Shown here: positions 45,408 to 54,240 of the stretch, piece by piece
Numbering within the stretch: the first letter of the stretch is position 1
How the letters are laid out: every line of letters starts with the position of its first letter
DNA from: Elioraea rosea
GTDB taxonomy: Bacteria > Pseudomonadota > Alphaproteobacteria > Acetobacterales > Acetobacteraceae
Assembly (NCBI RefSeq): GCF_007644105.1
Contig: NZ_VFAC01000015.1
Coordinates: forward strand, 1-64,000
Direction of reading: 5' to 3'
DNA length: 64,000 bases
Position numbers and translations under genes: made by a program
Notes under the pieces: model-generated
Database searches by the model: none
What the model was told of the DNA's origin: nothing
The model's input: only the letters and a program-made list of their open reading frames with translations

Positions 45408-46052
45408 ATGATCGACCTCTACAGCTTCGACACGCCGAACGGGCGCAAGATAACTGTCGCGCTCGAGGAAATGGGGCTGCCCTATCGCGTCCATGTCGTC
45501 GACATCTCCAAGGGCGAGCAGTTCGCGCCCGATTTCCTCCGGATCAGCCCGAACAACAAGATCCCCGCGATCGTCGACCCCGAGGGGCCGAAGGGCCGGC
45601 CCGTGAGCGTGTTCGAGAGCGGCGCGATCCTGCTCTATCTCGCGGCCAAGACCGGACGTTTCCTGCCCGATGACCCCGAGGCGCGCATCCCCGTGTGGGA
45701 GTGGCTGATGTGGCAGGTCGGCGGGTTCGGCCCGATCCCCGGCCAGGTGCACGCCTATCTCCAGGTCGAGGACGAGGCGGCACGTGCACACCCGCTCGCC
45801 CGCTACCAGAAGGAGACGAACCGCCTCTACGGCGTGCTCGACCGCCGCCTCGCGGGGCGCGACTTCGTCGCGACGGAGGGTGAGCCCTCGATCGCCGATT
45901 TCGCGATCCTCGGCTGGGCCTGGCGGCATGAGCGCCACCGCGTCGACCTTGCCACCGTGCCGAACGTGAAGGCCTGGTACGAGCGGATGATGGCGCGGCC
46001 GGCCGTCAAGCGCGGCTTCGCGGTGCCCATGCGCCACCCGGTCGCTGCCTGA
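45408..46052 (+). CDS. glutathione S-transferase family protein (YghU/YfcG-like)
   Basis: A 214-residue GST. The thioredoxin-like N-terminal domain (IDLYSFDTPNGRKITVALEE, NNKIPAIVD, FESGAILLYLA) and the helical C-terminal domain (GEPSIADFAILGWAW, VPNVKAWYERMMARPAV) are both complete. The Thr-Pro-Asn-Gly opening is typical of the Nu-class YghU/YfcG enzymes, which act as disulfide-bond reductases. It lies 24 bases upstream of the AI-2E family gene and may be co-transcribed with it. Confidence 0.92.
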   Translation: MIDLYSFDTPNGRKITVALEEMGLPYRVHVVDISKGEQFAPDFLRISPNNKIPAIVDPEGPKGRPVSVFESGAILLYLAAKTGRFLPDDPEARIPVWEWLMWQVGGFGPIPGQVHAYLQVEDEAARAHPLARYQKETNRLYGVLDRRLAGRDFVATEGEPSIADFAILGWAWRHERHRVDLATVPNVKAWYERMMARPAVKRGFAVPMRHPVAA

Positions 46053-46076
46053 GGCCCTGGGCGGGGAAGGGCCGCG

Positions 46077-47195
46077 ATGCCCGAGGAGTCTCGCCGCTGG
46101 CGCGACAGGAACGCGCTGATCGAGGGCGGCATCGCCGTCGTCCTGCTCGGCGCGCTGGCCATCGCCTGCTTCACCATCCTTCGGCCCTTCATCTCGCCGA
46201 TCCTGCTCGCGGGCGTGCTCGTCCACGCCACCTGGTTCGGCCAGGCCTGGCTCACGCCACGGATCGGGCGGACCTGGGGGGCGGCGGTGATGGTGCTGCT
46301 CGCGGCCCTCGTCCTCGTCGTGCCGCTGGCGCTAATCGTTCCGGGGCTTGCGGCCAACCTCCAGGGCGCGGGCGACGTCGCCCGGAGGATCGGCGCCGCC
46401 CTGCCGCTCGAAGCGCCGGCCTGGCTCGCGGGCCTGCCGCTGATCGGCGGGGCGATCGACGGGCTCTGGTCCGAGGCTGCGCCTGCGCTCGCCGGCGGGG
46501 GCGAGGCGCTCCGCCACCTCATCGAGCCGCACGCGACCTTCCTGGGCCGCCTAGCGCTTGCCTTCGCGCTCTCCGTGGGCGAGGGGCTTCTGCAGCTTCT
46601 CTTCGCTCTACTCGTCGCGTTCTTCCTCTATCGCGACGGCGACAGGCTCGTGGTCAAGCTCAAGGCGATCGCCGAGCGCATCGGCCGCCACGGCGCGCTC
46701 GAGCTGCTTCAGCTCACCGGCGACACCGTGCGCGGCGTCGTCTGGGGGCTGATCGGCACAGGCATGATGCAGGGCGTGCTTGCCTGGATCGGCTTCATGA
46801 TCGCGGGGGTGCCGGGGGCGGCGGTGCTCGGGTTCATGACCGTGCTTCTGTCGATCGTCCAGATTGGCGCCCCCATCCTCTGGGCCTCCGCCGCTGCCTG
46901 GCTCTTCGCCGAGGGGCAGACGGGCTGGGGCATCTTCATGCTCCTCTGGGGCGGCGTGGCGGTGAGCTCGACCGACAACATCCTGCGCCCCTGGCTGATC
47001 AGCCGCGGCGCGAACCTGCCCTTCCTGTTGATCGTTCTCGGCGTGATCGGCGGATTGCTCGCCTTCGGCTTCCTCGGCCTGTTCCTCGGCCCGGTGTTGC
47101 TCGCCGTTGCCTGGCGGCTCGTCGAGCGCTGGACGGAGAAGGCCGTCGCCGTGCCGTTGTCGCCACCACCACCGCCTGACGAGGGCGTTCGTTGA
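46077..47195 (+). CDS. AI-2E family transporter (UPF0118 permease)
   Basis: A 372-residue inner-membrane protein with about eight helices. The family features are an N-terminal helix pair (IAVVLLGALAIACFTILRPFISPIL), a long central amphipathic segment, GLIGTGMMQGVLAWIGFMIAGVPGA and the C-terminal IGGLLAFGFLGLFLGPVLLAV. Members export autoinducer-2 or act as Na+/H+ antiporters; the substrate here is unknown. Confidence 0.9.
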   Translation: MPEESRRWRDRNALIEGGIAVVLLGALAIACFTILRPFISPILLAGVLVHATWFGQAWLTPRIGRTWGAAVMVLLAALVLVVPLALIVPGLAANLQGAGDVARRIGAALPLEAPAWLAGLPLIGGAIDGLWSEAAPALAGGGEALRHLIEPHATFLGRLALAFALSVGEGLLQLLFALLVAFFLYRDGDRLVVKLKAIAERIGRHGALELLQLTGDTVRGVVWGLIGTGMMQGVLAWIGFMIAGVPGAAVLGFMTVLLSIVQIGAPILWASAAAWLFAEGQTGWGIFMLLWGGVAVSSTDNILRPWLISRGANLPFLLIVLGVIGGLLAFGFLGLFLGPVLLAVAWRLVERWTEKAVAVPLSPPPPPDEGVR

Positions 47196-47259
47196 CGTGC
47201 CGGGGGTGGGCGGCTAGAAGCGAGGGCGTTGCATATGCCGTGCACACACCGCTCTCGGC

Positions 47260-47352
47260 GGAGGGGTGGCCGAGCGGCTGAAGGCGGCAGTTTGCTAAAC
47301 TGTTGTAGGGGGTCAACTCCTACCGTGGGTTCGAATCCCATCCCCTCCGCCA
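47260..47352 (+). tRNA. tRNA-Ser (anticodon GCU)
   Basis: A full class II tRNA of 93 bases. The acceptor stem GGAGGGG pairs with CCCCTCC, the discriminator is G and CCA is encoded. The anticodon loop TTGCTAA gives GCU, reading AGC/AGU. A long variable arm (GTTGTAGGGGGTCAACTCCTAC) and a T-arm with GGTTCGAATCC complete it. Confidence 0.96.
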
Positions 47353-47533
47353 GCCACTCCCGGCCCCCGCGCTTCGTGTCCACGCTTCTTCGCTGGGACG
47401 GATGCGCAAGTGACTCCTCGGGGTTTCGAATGAAATCTCCTACGGGCTCGAGAGGGCATTACCGCTCCCTCTGTGCCGACCAAATGCAGTGGTGAATGTG
47501 CGAAGGCTCGCGCGCGGCGAGTGCCTTCTCAAC

Positions 47534-48430
47534 CTACGTCGGCTGAGCGCGTTCGTCCGATCTGGCAGGAATGGGCGCAGTCCGCCTGCTTCCGTGGCGG
47601 TTGGCCCAAGCGCGCGTGAATTCAGCTCCGGCCAGGAATATCAACGCTGAATAATATATCCACACGAGCAGGATGATAAGCGCTCCAGCGGCGCCAAAAC
47701 CGGCATCAATGCTGCTGAAGCCGATGTAGACGGAGATCGCCCATTTTCCGATCGAGAACAGGATTGCTGTAACAAATGCTCCGATGAATACGTCACGCCA
47801 ATCCAGTTTCCTGTCGGGAAGAACTCGGAATATCGCAGCGAACAGTATTGTTAGGATCGCGACAGTTACCGCAGTGTTCAAGAGCAAAGCGAGCGCCGCC
47901 CCGCCGGGAAGGGCGCTCTCCAGCCATGATGCAAGAGACGATATGGCGGCGCTGACGGCGAGTGACGCGATCATGACGAACCCCGTGGCTCCCACGAGCC
48001 CGAGCGCTGCAGCTCTCGCCTTGACCAGTCGGGAGACCGTTTCAACTATCGAATCGGCCTCGGGGATTTCGGCTTTCCAGATCGCATTCAACGCCGACTG
48101 AAGTGACGCAAAAGCGCCGCTTGCCGTGATCAGGAGCGTCACCAGCCCGATCGCAAGCGCCCAGCCGCCGCGCGCATCGCCGAGCGCACCATCAGCCATC
48201 CTTTTGACCTCGTCGGCACCCCGCTCGCCGACGATGCCCGTCAGCTGAGCGACAAGCGCGCTGTCGATCTGTTGCCGATCAAACATCAGGCCAGCGATGC
48301 CGGTCACGATGAATAGCAGCGGCCCGACGGAGAAAAGGGTGAAATAGGCGATTCCAGCCCCGCGCGTCAGGCACTCATCCGCGATGAACCCTTCGCCAGC
48401 GTCCATCAGGATTGCCCGAATGTCACCCAT
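47534..48430 (-). CDS. YihY/BrkB-family inner-membrane protein
   Basis: A 298-residue protein with six hydrophobic helices of the YihY/UPF0761 family. The start RGAGIAYFTLFSVGPLLFIVTG and the helices with ASGAFASLQSALNAIW and FSSIDAGFGAAGALIILLVWIYYSALIFLAGAE are diagnostic. The transported molecule, if any, is unknown. GC is lower than in the flanking core genes. It follows the DUF3618 gene on the same strand by about 110 bases, within the stress cluster beside tRNA-Ser. Confidence 0.9.
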   Translation of the reverse strand: MGDIRAILMDAGEGFIADECLTRGAGIAYFTLFSVGPLLFIVTGIAGLMFDRQQIDSALVAQLTGIVGERGADEVKRMADGALGDARGGWALAIGLVTLLITASGAFASLQSALNAIWKAEIPEADSIVETVSRLVKARAAALGLVGATGFVMIASLAVSAAISSLASWLESALPGGAALALLLNTAVTVAILTILFAAIFRVLPDRKLDWRDVFIGAFVTAILFSIGKWAISVYIGFSSIDAGFGAAGALIILLVWIYYSALIFLAGAEFTRAWANRHGSRRTAPIPARSDERAQPT

Positions 48431-48542
48431 GACGACATCCGTCCTTGCGACGATCGAGGTTGGCTCTCATTCGCCTGCGCGCATCATCCGGACGATGGAT
48501 CACGGCCGAGCGGGCACCCTCCGTCACACCCGGATCAGCCAG

Positions 48543-49574
48543 TCATGATCGCGCGTTCGGGCGGGAGGGGGTCTGCGTATCGCTCGGCTCGTCCTCGCCA
48601 GGCTTCAGCCGCGACGCAACTGCGCTTGCGGTTTCTTCGAGCGTCTCGGCGACATCGTCGGCGGCCCTCTTCAGGGAGTCGCCGGTGCCTCCCTGATCCA
48701 GCTCCTCCTTCGTGCGCGCATAGGTCTCCTTGATCTTCTGCGTGGCTTGCTCGGCCTGCTCGCCGACAACCTCGCGAACCTCGTCGTAGGTCGCGGCGGC
48801 GCGGTCGACGACGGCGTCCCGTGCCTCTCCCATCAACCGGTCTTCCGTCCGGGTGCGTGGGAGGGCTGCACCGACTGCCGCGCCGAGTGCGACGCCAAAG
48901 ACGCCGAGCAGCAATGGTTGCGCTTCGGCAAGGTCCTCCCAGCTGTCGGCAGCCCGGCGCGCGAACGCCGTCGACCGTTCCCGCGCGGTCTCGACACCCT
49001 CGCGCAGCGATCCCATCGAAGGAGCGGCGTCGTAGAGCCTCTCCCCCGCGTCAGACACGGCCTCGACCGCACTCGATGCCGCCGACGCCGTTCGAGACGC
49101 GGCATCCCTGACAAAACCGGAAGCGCGAGAGGCTGCGTCACCCATCGCCTCGGCAGCCTGGCCTACGCCGCTTGCGACGTTCGAGCGTCGTTCGCCTCCA
49201 GGCTGGGCTGTGGGGGCGCGATCTACCCCCACCGCCTCGGCGCGCCGCGTCACCGGATAACCCGCGGGCAGGTGTACCGAACTGGGTTCGCTGCCTTGCT
49301 TGGACAAAAGGAGCCACCCGATGCCCGCGCCAATCAGCAAAACCGGCAAGGGATTGTCACGAACCGCGGTGCCCAGATTGCGAGCGAAGTCCGCACCGCC
49401 CGACCCTTTGGCATAACTCGAGATGCGGTCCACGACCTCGTCGACAATCTGGCCGGGCTGCAGCTTGTCGCGCAGCGCGTCCACCGTTCCCGATACGCTC
49501 GCGCGCGTCTGCTCCACCTCGTATTCGATCTGGTCAGCAGACTTGCCACCGGGATGCGTCGTTGTCGCACTCAT
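48543..49574 (-). CDS. DUF3618 domain protein
   Basis: A 343-residue protein. The N-terminal DUF3618 signature is DQIEYEVEQTRASVSGTVDALRDKLQPGQIVDE. A membrane helix (NPLPVLLIGAGIGWLLLS) is at about 74-92. An Ala/Ser/Glu-rich helical region follows, then a second short hydrophobic segment (LLLGVFGVALGAAVGAAL). The C-terminal region is charged and coiled-coil-like. It is predicted to be membrane-anchored; the function is unknown. Its start overlaps the stop of the holin-like gene by 4 bases. Confidence 0.88.
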   Translation of the reverse strand: MSATTTHPGGKSADQIEYEVEQTRASVSGTVDALRDKLQPGQIVDEVVDRISSYAKGSGGADFARNLGTAVRDNPLPVLLIGAGIGWLLLSKQGSEPSSVHLPAGYPVTRRAEAVGVDRAPTAQPGGERRSNVASGVGQAAEAMGDAASRASGFVRDAASRTASAASSAVEAVSDAGERLYDAAPSMGSLREGVETARERSTAFARRAADSWEDLAEAQPLLLGVFGVALGAAVGAALPRTRTEDRLMGEARDAVVDRAAATYDEVREVVGEQAEQATQKIKETYARTKEELDQGGTGDSLKRAADDVAETLEETASAVASRLKPGEDEPSDTQTPSRPNARS

Positions 49575-49966
49575 AGCACTTGCTCCTTCACGACTGCCGC
49601 ATCGCGCGACATCTGGTTCATCGTCCGCTCCGGAGCCAGGGTTGTCGCCTTCATCCGGTTCAGACCGGTCCGCAGGACGGCGTATCCGACAAGGGCAACG
49701 ACAACGCCGACGATCAGCGCCGAAACCGTGGCCGACAGCCCGGCATACTCGACAAGGAGGGCGACTGCCGCCTGCAGCAGGATGATCAGGGCGGCGAGCA
49801 TGACGAACGCGCCCGCACCGATGGTCGCTCCTGCATTGCCCATCGAGGAGACGTTCTCGCTGAACTCGGCGCGGGCAAGCTGGATCTCCTTGCGAACCAG
49901 GGTCGTCGTCTGGTCGACGAGATCACCGAGCAGGTCGGGAACCGATCGCTGAGTGTCCTGGTTCAT
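49571..49966 (-). CDS. phage-holin-like DUF1469 membrane protein
   Basis: A 131-residue protein with an amphipathic start (VPDLLGDLVDQTTTLVRKEIQLARAE) and two membrane helices (residues about 46-72 and 77-98), the pattern of the DUF1469/Actinobacterial Holin-X-like family. No phage genes are near. In alphaproteobacteria such proteins occur with DUF3618 and YihY genes in stress-induced clusters. It overlaps both neighbours by 4 bases. Confidence 0.85.
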   Translation of the reverse strand: MNQDTQRSVPDLLGDLVDQTTTLVRKEIQLARAEFSENVSSMGNAGATIGAGAFVMLAALIILLQAAVALLVEYAGLSATVSALIVGVVVALVGYAVLRTGLNRMKATTLAPERTMNQMSRDAAVVKEQVL

Positions 49967-50727
49967 GGCATTGCCCCCGACTGGTCGTTGACGGTTGACG
50001 CCTCGCGGGTTTCGGCGGGGCGGGTGGCGCGATCGCCAGCGGCTGGCTCGTGCGTGCCGCGCGATCCCGTCGGTATCGGTCCGCCCGCGCCTTTGCCATG
50101 CTGCTGCGCTGCGGCACCACGCAGACTGGCCTGTCCCGCCGTCATCGGTGCGGACGCCGAACCGACGTCACGCCTCATCGATCCCGACGCCACGTCTTGC
50201 GCCGCACTCGACCGGTCATGACGTCGCGGACGCGCGGGTGATTGCTCCGTCGAACTCTTGGCGAACCGAGCGAGAGCGAACCCCGCCATCACGGTGATGC
50301 CGAAGAAGGCCGTGGGCTGTCGGCGTGCGAAACCGGACAGGTCCTGCAGCAGTTGCCCGGCGCTACGCTCCCGGATCGCGCCGGAGATCCCGTCAATCGC
50401 TTCGGCTGCCGAGCGCACGTGGCGCGCTATTTCCGGCGAGGAACTGTCCAGATCATCCGCCGCGGTCAAGAAGGCGCTCGCCACGCCTGACAACTGTTCC
50501 GCACCGGCGTCCTTGCTGTCCGCGGCCAGTCCTTCGACATGGCTCAGCGCCGAGTCCACCGCCTCGCCGGCTTTCTCGGTGAGGCGTTCCCCGGCGCCTG
50601 CGACCTTGTCCCGCAGGTCGTGCGCAAGATCTTTGCCGTCCGCCTCGGCGTCAGAGAAACCCGCCCGTGCGTCGTCGGATGGTCTGGCACGCGGGTCTTG
50701 TGCATTCGGGTCCGATGGGGTGGCCAT
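49963..50727 (-). CDS. low-complexity stress-cluster protein (nutrient-deprivation-induced-like)
   Basis: A 254-residue Ala/Ser/Asp-rich protein. The central segment (LRDKVAGAGERLTEKAGEAVDSALSHVEG and following) is a predicted long amphipathic helix. A short hydrophobic segment FFGITVMAGFALARFA lies at about 165-180, and the C-terminus is disordered. It resembles proteins called nutrient deprivation-induced in rhizobia. The start MATPSDPN has GGAGG nine bases upstream; the longer frame would run into the promoter. It is the first gene of the EcfG-type transcript. Confidence 0.75.
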   Translation of the reverse strand: MATPSDPNAQDPRARPSDDARAGFSDAEADGKDLAHDLRDKVAGAGERLTEKAGEAVDSALSHVEGLAADSKDAGAEQLSGVASAFLTAADDLDSSSPEIARHVRSAAEAIDGISGAIRERSAGQLLQDLSGFARRQPTAFFGITVMAGFALARFAKSSTEQSPARPRRHDRSSAAQDVASGSMRRDVGSASAPMTAGQASLRGAAAQQHGKGAGGPIPTGSRGTHEPAAGDRATRPAETREASTVNDQSGAMP

Positions 50728-50791
50728 GGGCGCTACCTCCGTGGTGGGCGACCTTCGTCGCGCGTCGACAGCGACTCCCTGTCTTGACCGG

Positions 50792-50817
50792 AACGGATCG
50801 GGCGCAGATGAGGTTCC
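50792..50817 (-). promoter_or_regulatory. EcfG-type general stress promoter (GGAAC-N17-CGTT)
   Basis: On the minus strand GGAAC (50817-50813) and CGTT (50795-50792) are separated by exactly 17 bases, matching the alphaproteobacterial EcfG consensus. Initiation would fall near 50785, leaving a leader of about 58 bases before the first gene of the holin/DUF3618 cluster. Confidence 0.85.
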
Positions 50818-50999
50818 AAGTGTAGTCATCACGGTTTTGTCACCGCGCACGCTTCGGCTCTGCTGGGGCCGCGCTTCGTCCCCGCCGTTGCCCGCCCGGT
50901 CCTATGTGCATAAGCATCCTTGGAGGTTTGCAGGCACTGGCATCACGGCCGATCCGGCGGCACCCTCGGGGGTCAACAAGCGCCTGCGAAGGAACGCCG

Positions 51000-51812
51000 A
51001 TGGACAGCCATGCGCACCCCGACACACCGATCCTCTACGAGCTCGGCGAGGGCGGCGTCGGCCTGATCACGCTCAACCGTCCGGCGCGGCGCAACAGCCT
51101 CTCGCTCGCCACGCTCGGCGCGCTCAACGCCACCCTCGTCTCCATCGCGGCAGACCCGGCCGTGCGGGCGGTCGTCATCGCCGGGGCGGGGCCAGCCTTC
51201 TGTGCCGGGCACGATCTCGCCGAGCTCACCGCCCACCGGTCCGACCCGGATGGCGGCGCGGCCTTCTTCGCCAACGCCATGGGCGCCTGCGCCACCATCA
51301 TGCAGGGCATCACGGCACTGCCGCAGCCCGTCATCGCCGCGGTCCATGGCATCGCCACCGCTGCCGGCTGCCAGCTCGTCGCGACGTGCGACCTCGCCGT
51401 CGCGGAGGATGGCGCGCGCTTCTGCACGCCTGGCGTATCGATCGGCCTCTTCTGCGCCACTCCCGCCGTCGCGCTGTCCCGCGCCGTGCCGCGCAAGGCG
51501 GCGATGGAGATGCTCCTGACGGGCGACATGATCGATGCGTCGGAGGCGCACCGCATCGGCCTCGTGAACCGCGTGGTCGGCGCGGGCACGGCACGGGACG
51601 CGGCGCTCGCGCTCGCGCGGAAAATCGCCGGCCGCTCCACCCTCACGGTGCGGCTCGGCAAGGCGGCGTTTCACAGGCAGATCGACTGCGACCTCGCCGA
51701 TGCCTACCGCGACGCCGCCGCCGTGATGGTCGAGAACCTGATGGCGCATGATGCCGCGGAAGGCATCGGCGCCTTCCTCGGCAAGCGCGAACCGGTGTGG
51801 GAGGACCGCTGA
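51000..51812 (+). CDS. enoyl-CoA hydratase/isomerase family protein
   Basis: A 270-residue crotonase-fold enzyme. The oxyanion-hole motifs AGPAFCAGHDLAEL and HGIATAAGCQLVATCDLAVA are complete, with GVSIGLFCATPAVALSRAV after them. The start MDSHAHPDTP is preceded by AAGGA. It acts on enoyl-CoA or related acyl-CoA. It is followed by an acyl-CoA ligase 2 bases downstream, suggesting a two-gene fatty- or carboxylic-acid activation and hydration unit. Confidence 0.92.
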   Translation: MDSHAHPDTPILYELGEGGVGLITLNRPARRNSLSLATLGALNATLVSIAADPAVRAVVIAGAGPAFCAGHDLAELTAHRSDPDGGAAFFANAMGACATIMQGITALPQPVIAAVHGIATAAGCQLVATCDLAVAEDGARFCTPGVSIGLFCATPAVALSRAVPRKAAMEMLLTGDMIDASEAHRIGLVNRVVGAGTARDAALALARKIAGRSTLTVRLGKAAFHRQIDCDLADAYRDAAAVMVENLMAHDAAEGIGAFLGKREPVWEDR

Positions 51813-51814
51813 GC

Positions 51815-53476
51815 ATGGAGGTGCGAGGGCCGCAGGGGCAGGGCAAGTACGATGCCGGCATGCCGCGCAACCCGGCGAACTTCGTGCCGCTCTCGCCGCT
51901 GCCGTTCCTCGCGCGCGCTGCTTCGGTGTTTCCCGAACGTCCGGCCATCCTGCACGCGGGTGGGGTGACCACCTATCGCGCCTTTCATGATCGCTGCGTG
52001 CGGCTTGCCTCGGCGCTGGCGTCGCGCGGCATCGGCCGTGGCGAGACGGTGGCCGCGCTGCTGCCGAACGGGCCGGCGATGCTGGAAGCGCATTTCGGCG
52101 TGCCGATGGCCGGCGCGGTCTTGAACGCCATCAACACGCGGCTCGATGCCGAGACGATCGCCTACATCCTCAGCCATGGCGAGGCCCGCGCCGTCATCGT
52201 CGATCGGGAATTCATCCCGCTTCTGCGCGCCGCGCTGGCGCGTTGCACGGAGCCGGTTCTGGTCATCGAGGTCGATGATCCGCTCTGCCCGGAGGCGTCG
52301 CGCGGCGAAAGCATCGGCGGGATCGCCTACGACGCGCTGCTCGCATCCGGCGATCCAGCGTGGGAATGGCCCATGCCGGACGACGAGTGGGACGCGATCA
52401 CGCTCAACTACACGAGCGGCACAACGGGGCGCCCCAAGGGTGTCGTCTACCATCATCGCGGGGCGCACCTGCTCGCGCTCGGAAACGTCACGGCGGCCGA
52501 TCTCGGGCGGCACCCGGTCTATCTCTGGACGCTGCCGATGTTCCACTGCAACGGCTGGTGCTTTCCCTGGACGATCACCGCGCTCGCCGGCACCCATGTG
52601 TGCCTGCGGTCCGTCAGGGGCCCGGAGATGTGGCGGCTCATTGCCGCGCATGGCGTGACGCATCTCTGTGGTGCACCGATCGTGATGGCAACGCTTCTCG
52701 AGGTTCCCGAGGCGGACCGGCCGCGCATCGCTGGAACGCCGACCTTCGTCACCGCCGCCGCGCCGCCGCCCGAAGCCGTGCTCGCCGCGATGGGCGAGGC
52801 GGGGTTTCGCGTCTGCCACGTCTATGGCCTGACGGAAGTCTACGGCCCGGCGGTGGTCAACGAGTGGCACGACGCCTGGAACGCGCTGCCGCTGGCCGAG
52901 CGCGCGCGGAAGATGGCGCGGCAGGGTGTGCGCTACCAGGCGCTCGAGGGCCTGACGGTGGCCGATCCCGCCACGCTCGAGCCCGTGCCGGCGGACGGCG
53001 AGACCATCGGCGAGGTCATGATGCGCGGCAATGTCGTCATGAAGGGCTATCTCAAGGACGAAGCGGCGACGCAGGCGGCCTTCGCCGGCGGCTGGTTCCA
53101 CACGGGCGATCTCGGCGTGATCGACCGGGACGGCTACATCCAGCTCAAGGATCGCACCAAGGACATCATCATCTCGGGAGGGGAGAACATCTCCTCGATC
53201 GAGGTGGAGGACGCCCTCTACAAGCACCCGGCCGTTGCCGTCGCCGCAGTCGTCGCGATGCCCGACGCGCGCTGGGGCGAAAGCCCGTGCGCCTTCGTCG
53301 AGCTCAAGCCGGACATGACCACGACGGCGGAGGAGCTGGTCGCCTTCGTGCGCGGTGCGATCGCGCACTTCAAGGCGCCGCGGAAGGTGGTGTTCGCCCC
53401 CGTGCCGCGCACCTCGACGGGCAAGGTGCAGAAGCACGTGCTGCGCCGGCTCGCGCGCGGCGAGGACAGCGCCTGA
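51815..53476 (+). CDS. acyl-CoA synthetase (AMP-forming)
   Basis: A 553-residue adenylate-forming enzyme. The ATP motif YTSGTTGRPKG is at 199-209. VYGLTEVYGP, GWFHTGDLGVIDRDGYIQLKDRTKD and the C-terminal lysine motif PRTSTGKVQKH follow. Sequence style fits medium-chain or methylmercaptopropionate-type ligases. The start at 51815 has GGAGGA nine bases upstream; an internal ATG at residue 16 is also possible. It is coupled to the upstream hydratase. Confidence 0.93.
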   Translation: MEVRGPQGQGKYDAGMPRNPANFVPLSPLPFLARAASVFPERPAILHAGGVTTYRAFHDRCVRLASALASRGIGRGETVAALLPNGPAMLEAHFGVPMAGAVLNAINTRLDAETIAYILSHGEARAVIVDREFIPLLRAALARCTEPVLVIEVDDPLCPEASRGESIGGIAYDALLASGDPAWEWPMPDDEWDAITLNYTSGTTGRPKGVVYHHRGAHLLALGNVTAADLGRHPVYLWTLPMFHCNGWCFPWTITALAGTHVCLRSVRGPEMWRLIAAHGVTHLCGAPIVMATLLEVPEADRPRIAGTPTFVTAAAPPPEAVLAAMGEAGFRVCHVYGLTEVYGPAVVNEWHDAWNALPLAERARKMARQGVRYQALEGLTVADPATLEPVPADGETIGEVMMRGNVVMKGYLKDEAATQAAFAGGWFHTGDLGVIDRDGYIQLKDRTKDIIISGGENISSIEVEDALYKHPAVAVAAVVAMPDARWGESPCAFVELKPDMTTTAEELVAFVRGAIAHFKAPRKVVFAPVPRTSTGKVQKHVLRRLARGEDSA

Positions 53477-53791
53477 TCGCCAGGAGGGCGGCCGCGCCAG
53501 GGGGATGCATTGAGCTTCGGGGACGGACAGGCTAGGCTGACAGCCATGCGGCAACATGTGTCACCGTGCCGCCCTCGTTGGGCGGGCCTTCTGCTCGTGG
53601 GCTCCTAGCCCCCGGGTCCGTTCGCACGCGCTGAGGTCGCGCCGCGGCGGGACCTTGGGGGCGCATACACACCGCACACTTCACATCCCCTGAGGTCCGC
53701 CCAGGCGCGCCGTACCCGCGCGGGCGCCGTGCACGCGGCGCAGCCGGAGAGCGCGCAGGCGGCCAAGGGCCAGACGCAAAGGCACCCTACG
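53477..53791. other. intergenic region between acyl-CoA ligase and rnk genes
   Basis: No supported gene. A 6-bp hairpin CCGCCC-TCGTT-GGGCGG lies at 53569-53585 and could end the upstream transcript. The rest is GC-rich with no clear promoter. Confidence 0.5.
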
Positions 53792-54223
53792 ATGACGCGC
53801 AAGCCCACCACAATCGACCGATCCTCCGCCCCGCCCGTGGTCATCTCCGCAGCCGACGAGGAGCGCCTCTACGGCCTCGCCTCGGCTGCCGCCTCGCGAA
53901 CCCCTGCGGTCAGCAGCCTTCTGCTGCGCGAGATCGAGCGCGCGACCGTCGTCGCCCCCGAGGACGTGCCGCCTGGGGTGGTGTCCATGCATTCCCATGT
54001 TGCCTACCGCGACGAGGCCACCGGCGAAACGCGTCGTGTGCAGCTCGTCTATCCGCCCGATGCCGACATCGACGCAGGCCGCGTTTCGGTCCTGACCCTG
54101 ATCGGGGCGGGGCTGCTCGGCCTCGCCGCGGGCCAGTCGATCCTCTGCCCGATGCAGGACGGGCGCGAACGGCTCATCACCGTTCTCGAGGTCTCGCGCG
54201 AGCCGCTCGACGGGCGGGGCTGA
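53792..54223 (+). CDS. rnk: nucleoside diphosphate kinase regulator, GreA/GreB-type C-terminal domain
   Basis: A 143-residue Rnk-family protein: a short N-terminal helical part (PPVVISAADEERLYGLASAA) and a GreA/B C-terminal domain. That domain carries HSHVAYRDEATGETRRVQLVYPPDADIDAGRVSVLTLIGAGLLGL and ends GRERLITVLEV. Rnk binds RNA polymerase near the secondary channel but lacks the transcript-cleavage coil. The ATG at 53792 begins the family-like part. It converges on the amidase gene with 17 bases between. Confidence 0.88.
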   Translation: MTRKPTTIDRSSAPPVVISAADEERLYGLASAAASRTPAVSSLLLREIERATVVAPEDVPPGVVSMHSHVAYRDEATGETRRVQLVYPPDADIDAGRVSVLTLIGAGLLGLAAGQSILCPMQDGRERLITVLEVSREPLDGRG

Positions 54224-54240
54224 GCGTCGCCCGCGGTTCG

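Noticed and set aside
47411-47445. Degenerate copy of the tRNA-Ser 3' end (GTTTCGAAT...ATCTCC), a possible att site
   Set aside because: The match is short and imperfect, and no integrase or second copy at the other end of the cluster was seen.
49571-49966. Prophage remnant suggested by the holin-like gene
   Set aside because: No endolysin, portal, capsid or integrase is near; the DUF1469/DUF3618 context and EcfG promoter point to a host stress cluster.
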